64,000 nucleotides of DNA from Lyngbya sp. PCC 8106 (GTDB taxonomy: Bacteria > Cyanobacteriota > Cyanobacteriia > Cyanobacteriales > Microcoleaceae). The translations under genes and the position numbers were made by a program. Under the pieces are notes generated by a model, which was not told where the DNA came from, ran no database searches, and was given only the letters and a program-made list of their open reading frames with translations. Positions 49,201 to 58,911 of the stretch are shown one piece after another (position 1 is the first letter of the stretch; the number at the start of each line of letters is the position of its first letter). The stretch is from assembly GCF_000169095.1 (NCBI RefSeq), contig NZ_AAVU01000006.1:62001-126000 (forward strand), written 5' to 3'.

Positions 49201-50270
49201 GTGAGTTCAATTTGGCTGTCATCCCCAATCATAAACCGCATGGCTTTCGGACGTTGAGGGCTAGTTGTTAATAACGCTCGTCGTCCCACCAATGTATCGA
49301 CAATTCGAGGATGAATATTGATAATTTTCGACCCTTGTAAAATGACGCTATGCTCTAATTCTGCTTCAATAATTGTGACCTCATCGGCTACACTACTATA
49401 GGGGCCAACAAAGCAGTTTTCTAAGTGACAATTCTCGCCAATCACAACAGGGCCACGCACGCTACAATTGATTAATTTTGTTCCTGAACCAATTTGTACC
49501 CGTCCGATAATTTGACTCTTTTCATCGATTTCTCCTTTGTTTAAAGGTTGAATACATTCATCAAGAATAATCTGATTTGCACTCAGGAGATCATCTTTTT
49601 TCCCGGTATCTAGCCACCACCCATCTAAACTACAAGCTTCGACTTTTTTCTCGGTCTCAATGAGTTTTTGAATGGCATCTGTAATTTCCAACTCTCCTCG
49701 GGCGGAAGGTTGAATATTCGCAATGGCATGATGAATACTTTTATCAAAAAAGTAAACCCCAACCAAAGCTAAGTTTGAAGGCGGAACTTTGGGTTTTTCA
49801 ACTAATTTTAAAACTCGTCCTTGTTCATCAACAACTGCCACCCCAAATGCTGTGGGATTTTCAACGCTTCGCAGTAAAATCAGCGCATCTAATTGTTTGG
49901 ATTTAAACTGTTCAACAAAAGGACTCAATTGATTTTGAATGAGGTTATCTCCCAAATACATAATAAAAGGAGAATCCCCTAAAAAGAATTGGGAGATTTT
50001 AACCGCATGAGCCAAACCTGCGGGTTGCTCTTGTAAAATATAGGTAATATTCGCACCGAAGCGCTCGCCATTTCCTGTTACCGCTTTAACTTCTTCTCCC
50101 GTTTCAGGACTGATGACAATTCCAATATCCGTAATCCCTGCGGCAACAATTCCTTCAATTCCATACCACAAAATCGGCTTATTTGCCACTGGAACAAGCT
50201 GCTTGGCTCCCGTATAAGTCAACGGACGTAAGCGAGTTCCTTTACCACCAGAAAGAATGAGTGCTTTCAT
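49197..50270 (-). CDS. rfbA: Glucose-1-phosphate thymidylyltransferase
   Basis: 357 residues. First step of dTDP-L-rhamnose synthesis. The nucleotidyltransferase motif KALILSGGKGTRLRPLTYTGAKQLVP opens the protein (residues 2-27). FIMYLGDNL and ARGELEITDAI belong to the catalytic core. The C-terminal third (about 245-350; SQIIGRVQIGSGTKLINCSV) is a left-handed beta-helix, characteristic of the longer StrD-like subtype rather than the 290-residue RmlA. Start ATG 50270. Overlaps the GT2 gene. Confidence 0.92.
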   Translation of the reverse strand: MKALILSGGKGTRLRPLTYTGAKQLVPVANKPILWYGIEGIVAAGITDIGIVISPETGEEVKAVTGNGERFGANITYILQEQPAGLAHAVKISQFFLGDSPFIMYLGDNLIQNQLSPFVEQFKSKQLDALILLRSVENPTAFGVAVVDEQGRVLKLVEKPKVPPSNLALVGVYFFDKSIHHAIANIQPSARGELEITDAIQKLIETEKKVEACSLDGWWLDTGKKDDLLSANQIILDECIQPLNKGEIDEKSQIIGRVQIGSGTKLINCSVRGPVVIGENCHLENCFVGPYSSVADEVTIIEAELEHSVILQGSKIINIHPRIVDTLVGRRALLTTSPQRPKAMRFMIGDDSQIELT

Positions 50271-50411
50271 AAAAAAAATCTCTGAAGATTGGTCAAGTCT
50301 TTAATATTTGCACGGGAAATGTTGAGAAGGTGCAGAATTTGGGGTAGGTTTATAATGGGTTTTAACCGTTTCTCGACCGACCTCAAACACCTCAAATCCA
50401 ACCTAACCTGA

Positions 50412-51293
50412 TTAACCCTTCTTTGCCAACTTTGAAAGCATTTTTCTCAAGCTTTGTCGCCAATGAGGAGGATAGCTTCCTAGTATTGCCGATATTTTTT
50501 GGGTATTCAAAACCGAATAAGCTGGACGACGAGCGGGAGTCGGATATTCAGCCGTAGAAATCGGAACCACCCGTTGAATTTTCAAGGGAAAACCGAGTTG
50601 TTTGGCTTCTTCAAATATAGCGATCGCAAAATCATACCAACTGGTAACACCACTATTGGTATAGTGATAAATTCCAGCAATTTCTGGATTAATCTGTTGA
50701 CTCAATTGAACGATTGCTTCCGCCAAATCCCCTGTCCAAGTTGGGCTTCCAACCTGATCACAAACGACTCGTAATTCTTCTCGTTCGGCACCGAGTCGGA
50801 GCATGGTTTTAACAAAATTACCTTTCCCTCCGACACCGTAAACCCAAGCAGTTCTCACAATTGCAGCATTAGCTTGAGTTGACAAAATCGCCTGTTCTCC
50901 GGCTAATTTCGACTGACCATAAACCCCCAACGGTTGAGTCGGATCAGTTTCTAAATAGGGATGACTTTGGCTACCGTCGAACACATAATCCGTCGAAACA
51001 TGAATCAACGTCGCCCCAATTTCTTGGGCTTGTTTCGCCAAAATGCCGGGAGCGGTACTATTAATTGCCTGTGCGAGATTTTGTTCAGTTTCGGCTTTGT
51101 CTACGGCGGTATAGGCGGCGGCGTTAACGATCAGATCAGGTTTAACCTCGGCAACCATTTTAGCGATTGCTTCTGGGTTCGCCAAATCTAAGCTGTCCCG
51201 TCCGACACTTTTGATCTCTCCCAAAGGGGCGAGAACCTGTTGTAATTCCTGACCTAATTGGCCGTCTTTACCGATGAGTAAAATATGTCTCAT
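50412..51293 (-). CDS. rfbD: dTDP-4-dehydrorhamnose reductase
   Basis: 293 residues. NAD(P)H-dependent last step of dTDP-L-rhamnose synthesis. GKDGQLGQEL (about 8-17) is the dinucleotide motif, VNAAAYTAVDKAE and the catalytic STDYVFDG with later YGQSKLAGE (Tyr-x-x-x-Lys) are intact. The C-terminal RRPAYSVLNTQKI is typical for RmlD. Its start overlaps rfbC by 4 nt (51290-51293), so these two are translationally coupled. rfbB is not in this window. Confidence 0.95.
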   Translation of the reverse strand: MRHILLIGKDGQLGQELQQVLAPLGEIKSVGRDSLDLANPEAIAKMVAEVKPDLIVNAAAYTAVDKAETEQNLAQAINSTAPGILAKQAQEIGATLIHVSTDYVFDGSQSHPYLETDPTQPLGVYGQSKLAGEQAILSTQANAAIVRTAWVYGVGGKGNFVKTMLRLGAEREELRVVCDQVGSPTWTGDLAEAIVQLSQQINPEIAGIYHYTNSGVTSWYDFAIAIFEEAKQLGFPLKIQRVVPISTAEYPTPARRPAYSVLNTQKISAILGSYPPHWRQSLRKMLSKLAKKG

Positions 51294-51838
51294 TGAAAAA
51301 CGTCCGCAGTTTTCAAGGTTTTACCGTCTTGATCTTTAGCTGACAGAACTGGAGTGATTCCATCTACAGGCCATTCTATGCCTAAATCTGGGTCATTCCA
51401 CAAAATTGAACGTTCGTGTTGTGGGGCGTAATAGTCTGTCGTTTTATACAGAACTTCCGCTACTTCTGAGAGGACTAAAAATCCATGAGCAAATTTAGGC
51501 GGAACCCAGAATTGTCGTTTGTTTTCCGCCGAGATGATACATCCAACCCATTGTCCAAAGGTGGGAGAACTTTTGCGGATATCGACAGCAACATCAAAGA
51601 TTTCACCTGCTACAACCCGTAAGAGTTTGCCCTGGACTTGCTCGGTTTGATAATGCAAGCCTCGTAAGACACCTTGACGGGATCGCGAGTGGTTATCTTG
51701 AACAAATTCTGTTGTTACACCTGTCTGGTCTGCGAAACTTTTTTGATTGAAACTTTCAAAGAAAAATCCTCGTTCGTCTCCGAATACTTTCGGTTCTAGG
51801 ATTAAAACTTCCGGAATTTTTGTGGGAATTACATTCAT
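51290..51838 (-). CDS. rfbC: dTDP-4-dehydrorhamnose 3,5-epimerase
   Basis: 182 residues, cupin-fold epimerase acting before RfbD. Motifs: FGDERGFFFESFN (about 18-30), FVQDNHSRSRQGVLRGLHYQ with the catalytic His, and KFAHGFLVLSEVAEVLYKTTDYY. Start ATG 51838. Tandem with rfbD; rfbB encoding the dehydratase must lie elsewhere. Confidence 0.96.
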   Translation of the reverse strand: MNVIPTKIPEVLILEPKVFGDERGFFFESFNQKSFADQTGVTTEFVQDNHSRSRQGVLRGLHYQTEQVQGKLLRVVAGEIFDVAVDIRKSSPTFGQWVGCIISAENKRQFWVPPKFAHGFLVLSEVAEVLYKTTDYYAPQHERSILWNDPDLGIEWPVDGITPVLSAKDQDGKTLKTADVFQ

Positions 51839-51937
51839 GCCTCATCCAAGCAGCGATTCGCCAAGATCATCTTAACAAAGAATTTTGACTTTTCTAAAAA
51901 TTTGACTGAATCTTTAATTTTTTCACAATTAATGGAC

Positions 51938-53707
51938 TTATTGGGTTGCAATGCTAATCTTTACTTGACTCTGCAATCGAACAAATTGCTGGTGTTGGGG
52001 ATCATAAACCCAAGCTTTAATCTCTGTTTCCCCGATGGGTAAGGACTCCGCAGAGAATACAACCTCCCAACGGGCTAAACGATAGCGGTTAGAATTGAGA
52101 TATTCGGCAATATCGGGACTTTCTCGCATCACATCAGCATTTGCAAAGAATAAATTTTGTTTACCGTGAGATAAAAAAACTAAACGGGGTTGTTGTTTTT
52201 GCTCGGGTAATATTGCCCATCCTCTGAGGTTAATTATATCATTTGTGTTGATTTTTAGAGGGGTTTCTGGGGTTGTCGGATGATCGATATAGCCATAAAC
52301 TTGATTCGGTTGAGAAACAAAGGGTATATTTTCAGCAAAGTTTCTCATCTCGATTTTCTCTAATGATTCTACTCCCTCTCGAATCCACCAGGTTGATTTA
52401 CTCATCGGAAGTAAACATCTATTGGGTGAAGTTTTAAAAAATTCCGAATCTTCGAGATAGGAAAATAACGTTAAGCAGGTTTGACTACTGGTTTTATACG
52501 GAAATTCTAATTGAGCCTGAGTGATGGCGATGTGAGAACTCACCGAGGTTAAACTAAATAGAATACCTGCACAAAAACTAGAGATTAAAATGCTATTATT
52601 CCGGTTAAGTTTCCCTGAGATTTGAGGATTAGTGATTAAAACTCTACACAGTTGAATTAGCGAAATAATTAATAGTATAGTATGAGTTGTATATCGAGTT
52701 GCAGTTAGGGGATAGTTTCCACCCCATTCGACTCGCCCCCACGTCATTAACAAAGAAGTGAGGAGAGAAAACAAGCCGATAGACAGCCAGGGTGCCAATT
52801 GAGTTAAGGGTTCTGGAGATTTTAAATAACCCGTTTTTAACGAATAGGCTGATATTCCGATAAATAAAGATAAAATAATCACGCCGATGAGACTTGATAA
52901 TACTGGTATTTGTACCAGAGGAGCGGCTAAAAGGTTGAGAAAAAAATGAATTGCTGTGAATATATATTCAGCGAACGAAAGGTTAATAATTCGGGGTTCT
53001 TGTTGATAACCAATCGCATAAATAGCCGCAGAAAGTATAAATCCAGTTAACCAAATCAAGAGTTGCTTTGTTTTAGAGATTTGGGTTTGATTTTGTGATA
53101 AAAGTAGGGGAATAACAGCCAACCAAGTTATTAACCCTTGAGCGGAAGAAAAACTAGCAACAACACAACAAATTGCGGCTAAAATCTGTTTAGTTTTTGA
53201 GTGTAAAAAGTTTAAATGTAAAATTAAACACGCTAAAATTAAACAGAAATTGATTAAAAAAATAGGGAGTTGAAATCCCCAAAGCCATTCTTGATTTAAA
53301 CTAAAAATTAAGTAACCTGTTAACAGATTGGTTAAATGAAATAAGTTGCGAAATCGGGGAGATGACGTTAGAGAAGCTAGATAATAAAGCGCAATAAATG
53401 TACAAACTGCTAACCCCAAACTGAAGAACATTTCGAGTTTAATATTCCAGTCTGAAAGAAATGCTAACCCAATAAAAACAAGACGAGGAAAAAGAATACG
53501 ATGATTATTATGAAGTTCAAATAAATCACTAAACGCAAGTTGCTTTGTAGCGACTTTTTCCAACAGCTTTGGTAACACCCATTGATCATAAACCGGGATA
53601 TTCACCCCAAACTGGGTAATAAACCCAATCACAATAATAAGGGGTAAAAGATATAACCCTAGAAGAATGAGAGACGTTTTAGAAAGACTCAAAGATTGTT
53701 TGAACAT
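51938..53707 (-). CDS. Polytopic membrane protein, possible GT-C type glycosyltransferase
   Basis: 589 residues. Ten or more hydrophobic segments cover about residues 12-400. The first extracytoplasmic loop carries VYDQWVLPKLLE with an Asp shortly after the first span, the place where GT-C transferases hold their catalytic Asp. The last 170 residues are soluble and end in a strand-rich part (LPIGETEIKAWVYDPQ). I do not recognise the family; placement between rfbC and a secretion set suggests action on a polyprenol-linked or surface sugar. Integral membrane nature is clear; the enzymatic role is inference. Confidence 0.65.
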   Translation of the reverse strand: MFKQSLSLSKTSLILLGLYLLPLIIVIGFITQFGVNIPVYDQWVLPKLLEKVATKQLAFSDLFELHNNHRILFPRLVFIGLAFLSDWNIKLEMFFSLGLAVCTFIALYYLASLTSSPRFRNLFHLTNLLTGYLIFSLNQEWLWGFQLPIFLINFCLILACLILHLNFLHSKTKQILAAICCVVASFSSAQGLITWLAVIPLLLSQNQTQISKTKQLLIWLTGFILSAAIYAIGYQQEPRIINLSFAEYIFTAIHFFLNLLAAPLVQIPVLSSLIGVIILSLFIGISAYSLKTGYLKSPEPLTQLAPWLSIGLFSLLTSLLMTWGRVEWGGNYPLTATRYTTHTILLIISLIQLCRVLITNPQISGKLNRNNSILISSFCAGILFSLTSVSSHIAITQAQLEFPYKTSSQTCLTLFSYLEDSEFFKTSPNRCLLPMSKSTWWIREGVESLEKIEMRNFAENIPFVSQPNQVYGYIDHPTTPETPLKINTNDIINLRGWAILPEQKQQPRLVFLSHGKQNLFFANADVMRESPDIAEYLNSNRYRLARWEVVFSAESLPIGETEIKAWVYDPQHQQFVRLQSQVKISIATQ

Positions 53708-53814
53708 CCATATTTATAATCAAAAGTTGAGAGAGAAGATCACGGGTAGGAGAAATTTATAAATTCCCCCTACGCTAGTCACTGCATAACTATTCTCTGT
53801 TTCCAATTGATGAA

Positions 53815-55770
53815 TTATCTCACATTAGTAACACTGTTAAACTGTCCAGTCAGTCGGCTGAACAACATTTGTAAAACCGTTCGTTTACCAATATTAATCT
53901 TAGAGTTTACCGCCATACCCGCTTGTAGATTCACTTTGATCTCTTCATCTTGACTTAAAACAAAGTGTTCTCGTTCTAACTGAATCTTCGCTTTAAACGA
54001 AAAATATTGACGTAATTCATCCGGTGGAATAGCTTCTTGGCTAATCCATTTTAACTCACCCGGAACCGTACCAAATTCTCCCGCAGGAAACGCATCAATA
54101 TTCACCTCAACCGGAATACAATCGCGATCACCCAAACCTAATTGTTGACGGGCTTCTTCTGATTCTGGACAGACACAATCTTTCTCGGGTGTACATTCGA
54201 TCACCTCTCCGGCGATTTCCTGATCATTGTAAGGAACCAGCTTTTCTCGCTTATTTCGTAACGCATTTAACACCAAAGCAACATCAGTATTTTGAACATA
54301 AACAACCGCTTCTAAACCGCCATCATCATCTAAAATTTGCAGTAAAGTTTCCGTTTGTTGGGCTTCATAATAGGCTTCTTCACACCGCTTGATTTGAGGA
54401 TCTCCTGAATTCAGAACGGAAGTTGTAATGTACTGACAAATCTCATCTTGATTCAGGTCTAATTCTGATTCAGCCTTCGTCGAAGGAGCGAGTTCATAAA
54501 CAATTCCCCCGGAAGGCGCTCGTAGAACTTGAGTATTTCGCTCTTGTTCTACTTTTTCAAGTTGAGCATTAATTTCAGATAGTCGCTTGGTGTTTTCAAG
54601 TTTGTATCGACCCAGTTGAGCATCTGTACTGGCAATTGCCTTGTTATTTTCTTCAATCCGAGTATAAAGTTCTCTAGCCCAAGCATCTTTTGTATTTTGC
54701 AATTGTTCTGTGGTTCGAGAAATCGCCACCTGAAGCCGTTCCTGTTCGACCCTTTGATTTTGAATTTCAGCTTCGATCCGTGAAATTTCACCCTGACGAG
54801 CATTCACCTCTCCTCTACGGGTATTAATTTCGCCTTGACGCTGGTTAATTTCGCCGAGACGGGTTTCGATTTGATCTTGTTGTCGGAGGACTTCATTTTC
54901 CCCTCTGAGAACTTCTTGCTGTTGGCGATCTTGTTGAAGTTCAGCGATCGCTCCTTCTTCGACTAACGGATCAAGTCTACCGAGAATTCGTTCATTAGAC
55001 CCTAAAACTTCTTTAGATTTTTCCAGTTGTCCTCTGGCGAGTTCGAGTTGTTCTCGGGCAGAATTTAATTGTTCTTGGGAATAAGCAAGTTGATTGCGAG
55101 CATAATCTAACTGAGATTGAGCAACCCTTAATTGATCACGCGCTGCTGCTTCTGCATCTTCTGCTTGATTGAGTTGCTTTCCTAACTCTTGAATTTGCAA
55201 TTGTACCGTATTAATTCGAGATATATATTCCGCCCGATAGTTCGACACCAAACCACTGAGACTGGGATTATAACTCCCTATCCCACCTCGACCATTGTAA
55301 AGTTCGTCAAGCAGGGATTGCAGGGCTTGATTTTCTCCAATACGGGCTTCTCGCTCTGTAATTAAAGTATCCAATCCCGCCGAAAGTTGTCCGCTCCCTT
55401 GACCCCTGACAACCCCTTCATAGAATTGATTTTCTCGTTCTAAAGTTTCTCGAACTTGTTCTAAGGATTTCAGGTCTGCACTCGGATTTGTCGGGCTAAA
55501 GGTGAGGAGAGGTTGATTTTTGACAACGCGATCGCCATTTTCGACGTGTAATCTAACCACGGCGCCGGTTGTGGGGGCTTGAATCTCTCGCGCCCCGTCG
55601 GAAAACTCAAGTTCTCCGACAGCAGGAACGGTTTGTTCAATCCGGGCGAAGTAGGCCCAAACGATCGCCGAAGTTGAAACGAGCATGATTACCCATAAAA
55701 ACATATGGGACCAAAAGGCAGGTTTCTCTAAAATGACGGGTTGATCGGAAAGTGATATAGAAGATTTCAT
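53815..55770 (-). CDS. HlyD-family membrane fusion protein (type I secretion adaptor)
   Basis: 651 residues. N-terminal cytoplasmic tail, one span (about 22-42), a lipoyl-like half (VPAVGELEFSDGAREIQAP, TTGAVVRLHVENGDRV), then a very long Gln/Glu-rich coiled-coil (about 95-425). The second lipoyl half contains APSGGIVYEL. A Cys-containing insert (DEICQY, KRCEEAY, then ECTPEKDCVCPE and DRDCIPVE, about 445-570) interrupts the usual beta-barrel and is unusual. The C-terminal part returns with LQAGMAVNSKINIGKRTV. It bridges the ABC transporter encoded next to an outer-membrane channel (not here). Start ATG 55770. Confidence 0.88.
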   Translation of the reverse strand: MKSSISLSDQPVILEKPAFWSHMFLWVIMLVSTSAIVWAYFARIEQTVPAVGELEFSDGAREIQAPTTGAVVRLHVENGDRVVKNQPLLTFSPTNPSADLKSLEQVRETLERENQFYEGVVRGQGSGQLSAGLDTLITEREARIGENQALQSLLDELYNGRGGIGSYNPSLSGLVSNYRAEYISRINTVQLQIQELGKQLNQAEDAEAAARDQLRVAQSQLDYARNQLAYSQEQLNSAREQLELARGQLEKSKEVLGSNERILGRLDPLVEEGAIAELQQDRQQQEVLRGENEVLRQQDQIETRLGEINQRQGEINTRRGEVNARQGEISRIEAEIQNQRVEQERLQVAISRTTEQLQNTKDAWARELYTRIEENNKAIASTDAQLGRYKLENTKRLSEINAQLEKVEQERNTQVLRAPSGGIVYELAPSTKAESELDLNQDEICQYITTSVLNSGDPQIKRCEEAYYEAQQTETLLQILDDDGGLEAVVYVQNTDVALVLNALRNKREKLVPYNDQEIAGEVIECTPEKDCVCPESEEARQQLGLGDRDCIPVEVNIDAFPAGEFGTVPGELKWISQEAIPPDELRQYFSFKAKIQLEREHFVLSQDEEIKVNLQAGMAVNSKINIGKRTVLQMLFSRLTGQFNSVTNVR

Positions 55771-55926
55771 TGTGATCTCGTTTTTTAATGGTCTTTAGTT
55801 TGTTTTATTGACTCAACAACTCATAATCAACTCACTCCTCACCGTTGAACTCCTACCCCAAGTAGCTATTTTATCGGAGGAGATCGATCAAAAATCGTTA
55901 ATCTTGCTTTTTCCATTGAAAACCTA

Positions 55927-58911
55927 TTATTGTTGTGATTCCTGTTGTTGGAATAGACAGTAATAACGCCCTTTAAGTGCCATCAGTTCATCGTGGCTGC
56001 CCTGCTCTACTACTGAACCCTGATCCATCATAATAATACAATCGGCATTTCTAACGGTTGGTAGACGGTGGGTAATAAAAAAGACGGTTCGACCTTCAAA
56101 AGCGACTTCTAAATTTTCGGAAACCAGGCGTTCAGACTGATAATCTAAGGCGCTGGTGGCTTCATCGAGAATCAATAAGCGGGGATTTTGTAAGACGGTA
56201 CGAGCGATCGCAATTCGTTGTCGTTGTCCACCGGACAGAGATCCCCCTCGTTCTCCCACAACGGTATTGTACCCATTGGGCAAGCCCATGATAAACTCGT
56301 GTGCTGCTGCAATTTTTGCCGCTCGAACAATTTCATCACTCCCCGCATCGGGATTACTCAGAGCAATATTATCTTGAACGGTACCATTGAATAACAGAGT
56401 ATCTTGTAGAACCACCCCAATTTGACGGCGCAGCGAATACATCTCGACTTTGGTAATATCATAGCCGTCGATTTTAATCCGGCCAGACATCGGCGGATAG
56501 AGACGTTGTAGGAGTTTCATTAGGGTACTTTTACCCGAACCACTCAAGCCTACAATACCGACAAAGGAGCCAGCGGGAAACTCTAAATTGACGTTTGCCA
56601 CTTGCAAAGGCCCACTTTCCCCAAAGCGGAAAGATACTTCTTCAAAGGTGACTTCGCCATTGACTTCTGGCATAGGAATATTATTACGGTCATCGGAATC
56701 GACTTCCGGGGGAGAGTCTAACACATCTCGCAGACGTTCAACGGACATTCCCACTTCTTGGAAACTTTGCCAAACACTGACAAATCGTAGCAGCGATCCG
56801 GTGACGTTTCCGGCGATAATTCTAAAAGCAATTAAGGCCCCAATCGTCAGTTTGTTGTCAATGACTAAATAGGCCCCAACCCATAGCAGAGCGAGTCCAG
56901 AGAGTTTGTTGAGGAAGTTACTAATCGAACTCGAAGCCGTTTGAGTCAAGATGGTGTTGAAACTCGCACTCATAAACCGAGCATAGCGTCCTTGCCATTC
57001 CCAGCGAGATTTCAGTTCAATATTTTGAGCTTTAACCGTTTGAATCCCGTTGAGGACTTCGACGAGGTAGGATTGGGAGTCGGCGTAACGTTCGGCTTTT
57101 TTCCGCAGCAACCGTCGGACAATCGGAGAGTTAATAATAATAATGCCCGCAAACAGAGGTAACGGAGCCAACGCCACAATCGCCATCGGGACGCTGAGAT
57201 AGAACATCATCGCCACATAAACGACGGAAAACACGGCATCAAGGACAACCGTGAGGGCGGTTCCGGTGAGGAAGCTGCGAATATTGGCCAACTCTCCAAT
57301 CCGTCCCACCAAATCTCCGACTCGACGATTATCAAAATAGTTTAGGGGAAGTCGAAGTAAGTGATCAATTACCTCAGCTGAGAGTCGGACATCGAGGCGG
57401 TTAGTGGTATCGACAAACAGGTAAGTTCGCAGGGCTGAAAGCAAGGCTTCAAATAAAGCCACCCCCAACATCAAAATCCCCAAAATATTCAGGGCGTCAA
57501 TATTTCGCTGTCCCAAGACCTTATCAATAATGATCATGGTCATCAGGGGGTTAACCAGCCCAAACAGTTGCACAAAAAACGAAGACAGCAGCACTTCGAC
57601 AAAAACCGTGCGATGCTCCATCAACGCCGGCCAGAACCACCAGAAGCTAAATTGCTCTTTTTGTTCAATTTTGGGGGGTTGCAGCAGCAAGACTTGTCCC
57701 GATTCGCCCCAAACCTCACCAAATTGAGCCGGACGCATCCGTTTGAGGCCTCGTTCGGGTGTGGCAATGGTTAGTTCTCGTTCGGTGATATTGTAGAGAA
57801 TCGCAAAACTATCTTGCCATACGACCATCGCCGGAGCTTTTAGACGTCCAATGGCTTTGGCGGGAACTTGCACCAATTGAGCGTTTAGACCCATCATTTG
57901 AGCCACCGCCCCACAAGCTTGTAGGCTAATGGAACCCACGGTAGTCAATTGATTTTCGAGTACCCGTTTTACTAGGTCTTTACGGAAGTTGACCTTGTAA
58001 AACTTGCTCAACATATTAAAGCAAGCTAAGGGTGCGTCTATTTGTCCAGAACCCCGGACGACTGGGAAGCGTTGCGAGGAAGGTGACTCAATTTCCGGTT
58101 CAGGAGGCGTGGGCGGAGCGAGGGGAATATCTTGAAAAATATCTGCGGGTTTCTCCAGGGTTGGGGTTTCCCCCTCCGGCGTTTCTGGGGGTGAACTCAG
58201 TGTCGGACGAAGCCCCACTAACCGCACTCCAGAAGGCCCTTCTATTTTCAGGGAGCCAGATTGTCCTTCTAATTGCAGTCGGTTTCCGGTTTCCCACTCC
58301 CCAATCGTACCGTTACTAATCAGCCAAACCCGCTCCGGGTCTAACATTGCTGTTAAGTCTGAGACTCGCTTTTGACCGTTGAGGAGGTTAACCACAATCG
58401 CATCTGGCCAGACATCAAGACTAAATTCTTTGAGGTTTCCGGTTAAATTTGCCCGTTGTTGGACTTCTTGACTGAGTAACTCAAAAACTTCACTAATACT
58501 GGCATGATCACGGAAGGCTTCCCCAAAACTAGGTTCTCGACTGACCAGTTGCAAAAATTCCTCGGCTGCGAGGGTAATACAAATCATATCGGTTGAGGCG
58601 ATCGCTGTTTCGCAAGGATTTCCTCGAATTAACCCCGGCCACCCTAAGATTTCCCCTGCCCCCAAGAGTCGCAAACTCATGTGGCGTTGTGTTCTCAGGT
58701 CATACCCTAATAAACGGGCTTGTCCCTGATAAATAATTGACACTTGGGTGGGCATTTTTTCCCGTTCAAAGATGGGTTGACCTGTGCGATAACCCAATAG
58801 TTGACATTTGGGAAGTACGGCTTTGAGAGCGGATTCTGACAACCGATCAAAGGGACTGGTTTCCTCTAAAAAAGCGCGAATCTGAGTGTGAGATACGGTA
58901 GTTGTGGTCAT
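55927..58911 (-). CDS. cNMP-binding/C39-like ABC exporter (type I secretion)
   Basis: 994 residues in four parts. A cyclic-nucleotide-binding-like fold at about 15-130 (TGQPIFEREKMPTQVSIIYQG). A C39-peptidase-like domain at about 285-410, whose catalytic position reads GQIDAPLACF where peptidases have QxDCGxA, so it is probably a non-cleaving C39-like domain as in HlyB. Five or six spans (about 430-710). The nucleotide-binding domain has Walker A GLSGSGKST, signature LSGGQRQRIAIA, Walker B LLILDEATSALD and the His switch FFITHRL. Overlaps the PPIase gene by 4 nt. Exports an unlinked polypeptide. Confidence 0.93.
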   Translation of the reverse strand: MTTTTVSHTQIRAFLEETSPFDRLSESALKAVLPKCQLLGYRTGQPIFEREKMPTQVSIIYQGQARLLGYDLRTQRHMSLRLLGAGEILGWPGLIRGNPCETAIASTDMICITLAAEEFLQLVSREPSFGEAFRDHASISEVFELLSQEVQQRANLTGNLKEFSLDVWPDAIVVNLLNGQKRVSDLTAMLDPERVWLISNGTIGEWETGNRLQLEGQSGSLKIEGPSGVRLVGLRPTLSSPPETPEGETPTLEKPADIFQDIPLAPPTPPEPEIESPSSQRFPVVRGSGQIDAPLACFNMLSKFYKVNFRKDLVKRVLENQLTTVGSISLQACGAVAQMMGLNAQLVQVPAKAIGRLKAPAMVVWQDSFAILYNITERELTIATPERGLKRMRPAQFGEVWGESGQVLLLQPPKIEQKEQFSFWWFWPALMEHRTVFVEVLLSSFFVQLFGLVNPLMTMIIIDKVLGQRNIDALNILGILMLGVALFEALLSALRTYLFVDTTNRLDVRLSAEVIDHLLRLPLNYFDNRRVGDLVGRIGELANIRSFLTGTALTVVLDAVFSVVYVAMMFYLSVPMAIVALAPLPLFAGIIIINSPIVRRLLRKKAERYADSQSYLVEVLNGIQTVKAQNIELKSRWEWQGRYARFMSASFNTILTQTASSSISNFLNKLSGLALLWVGAYLVIDNKLTIGALIAFRIIAGNVTGSLLRFVSVWQSFQEVGMSVERLRDVLDSPPEVDSDDRNNIPMPEVNGEVTFEEVSFRFGESGPLQVANVNLEFPAGSFVGIVGLSGSGKSTLMKLLQRLYPPMSGRIKIDGYDITKVEMYSLRRQIGVVLQDTLLFNGTVQDNIALSNPDAGSDEIVRAAKIAAAHEFIMGLPNGYNTVVGERGGSLSGGQRQRIAIARTVLQNPRLLILDEATSALDYQSERLVSENLEVAFEGRTVFFITHRLPTVRNADCIIMMDQGSVVEQGSHDELMALKGRYYCLFQQQESQQ

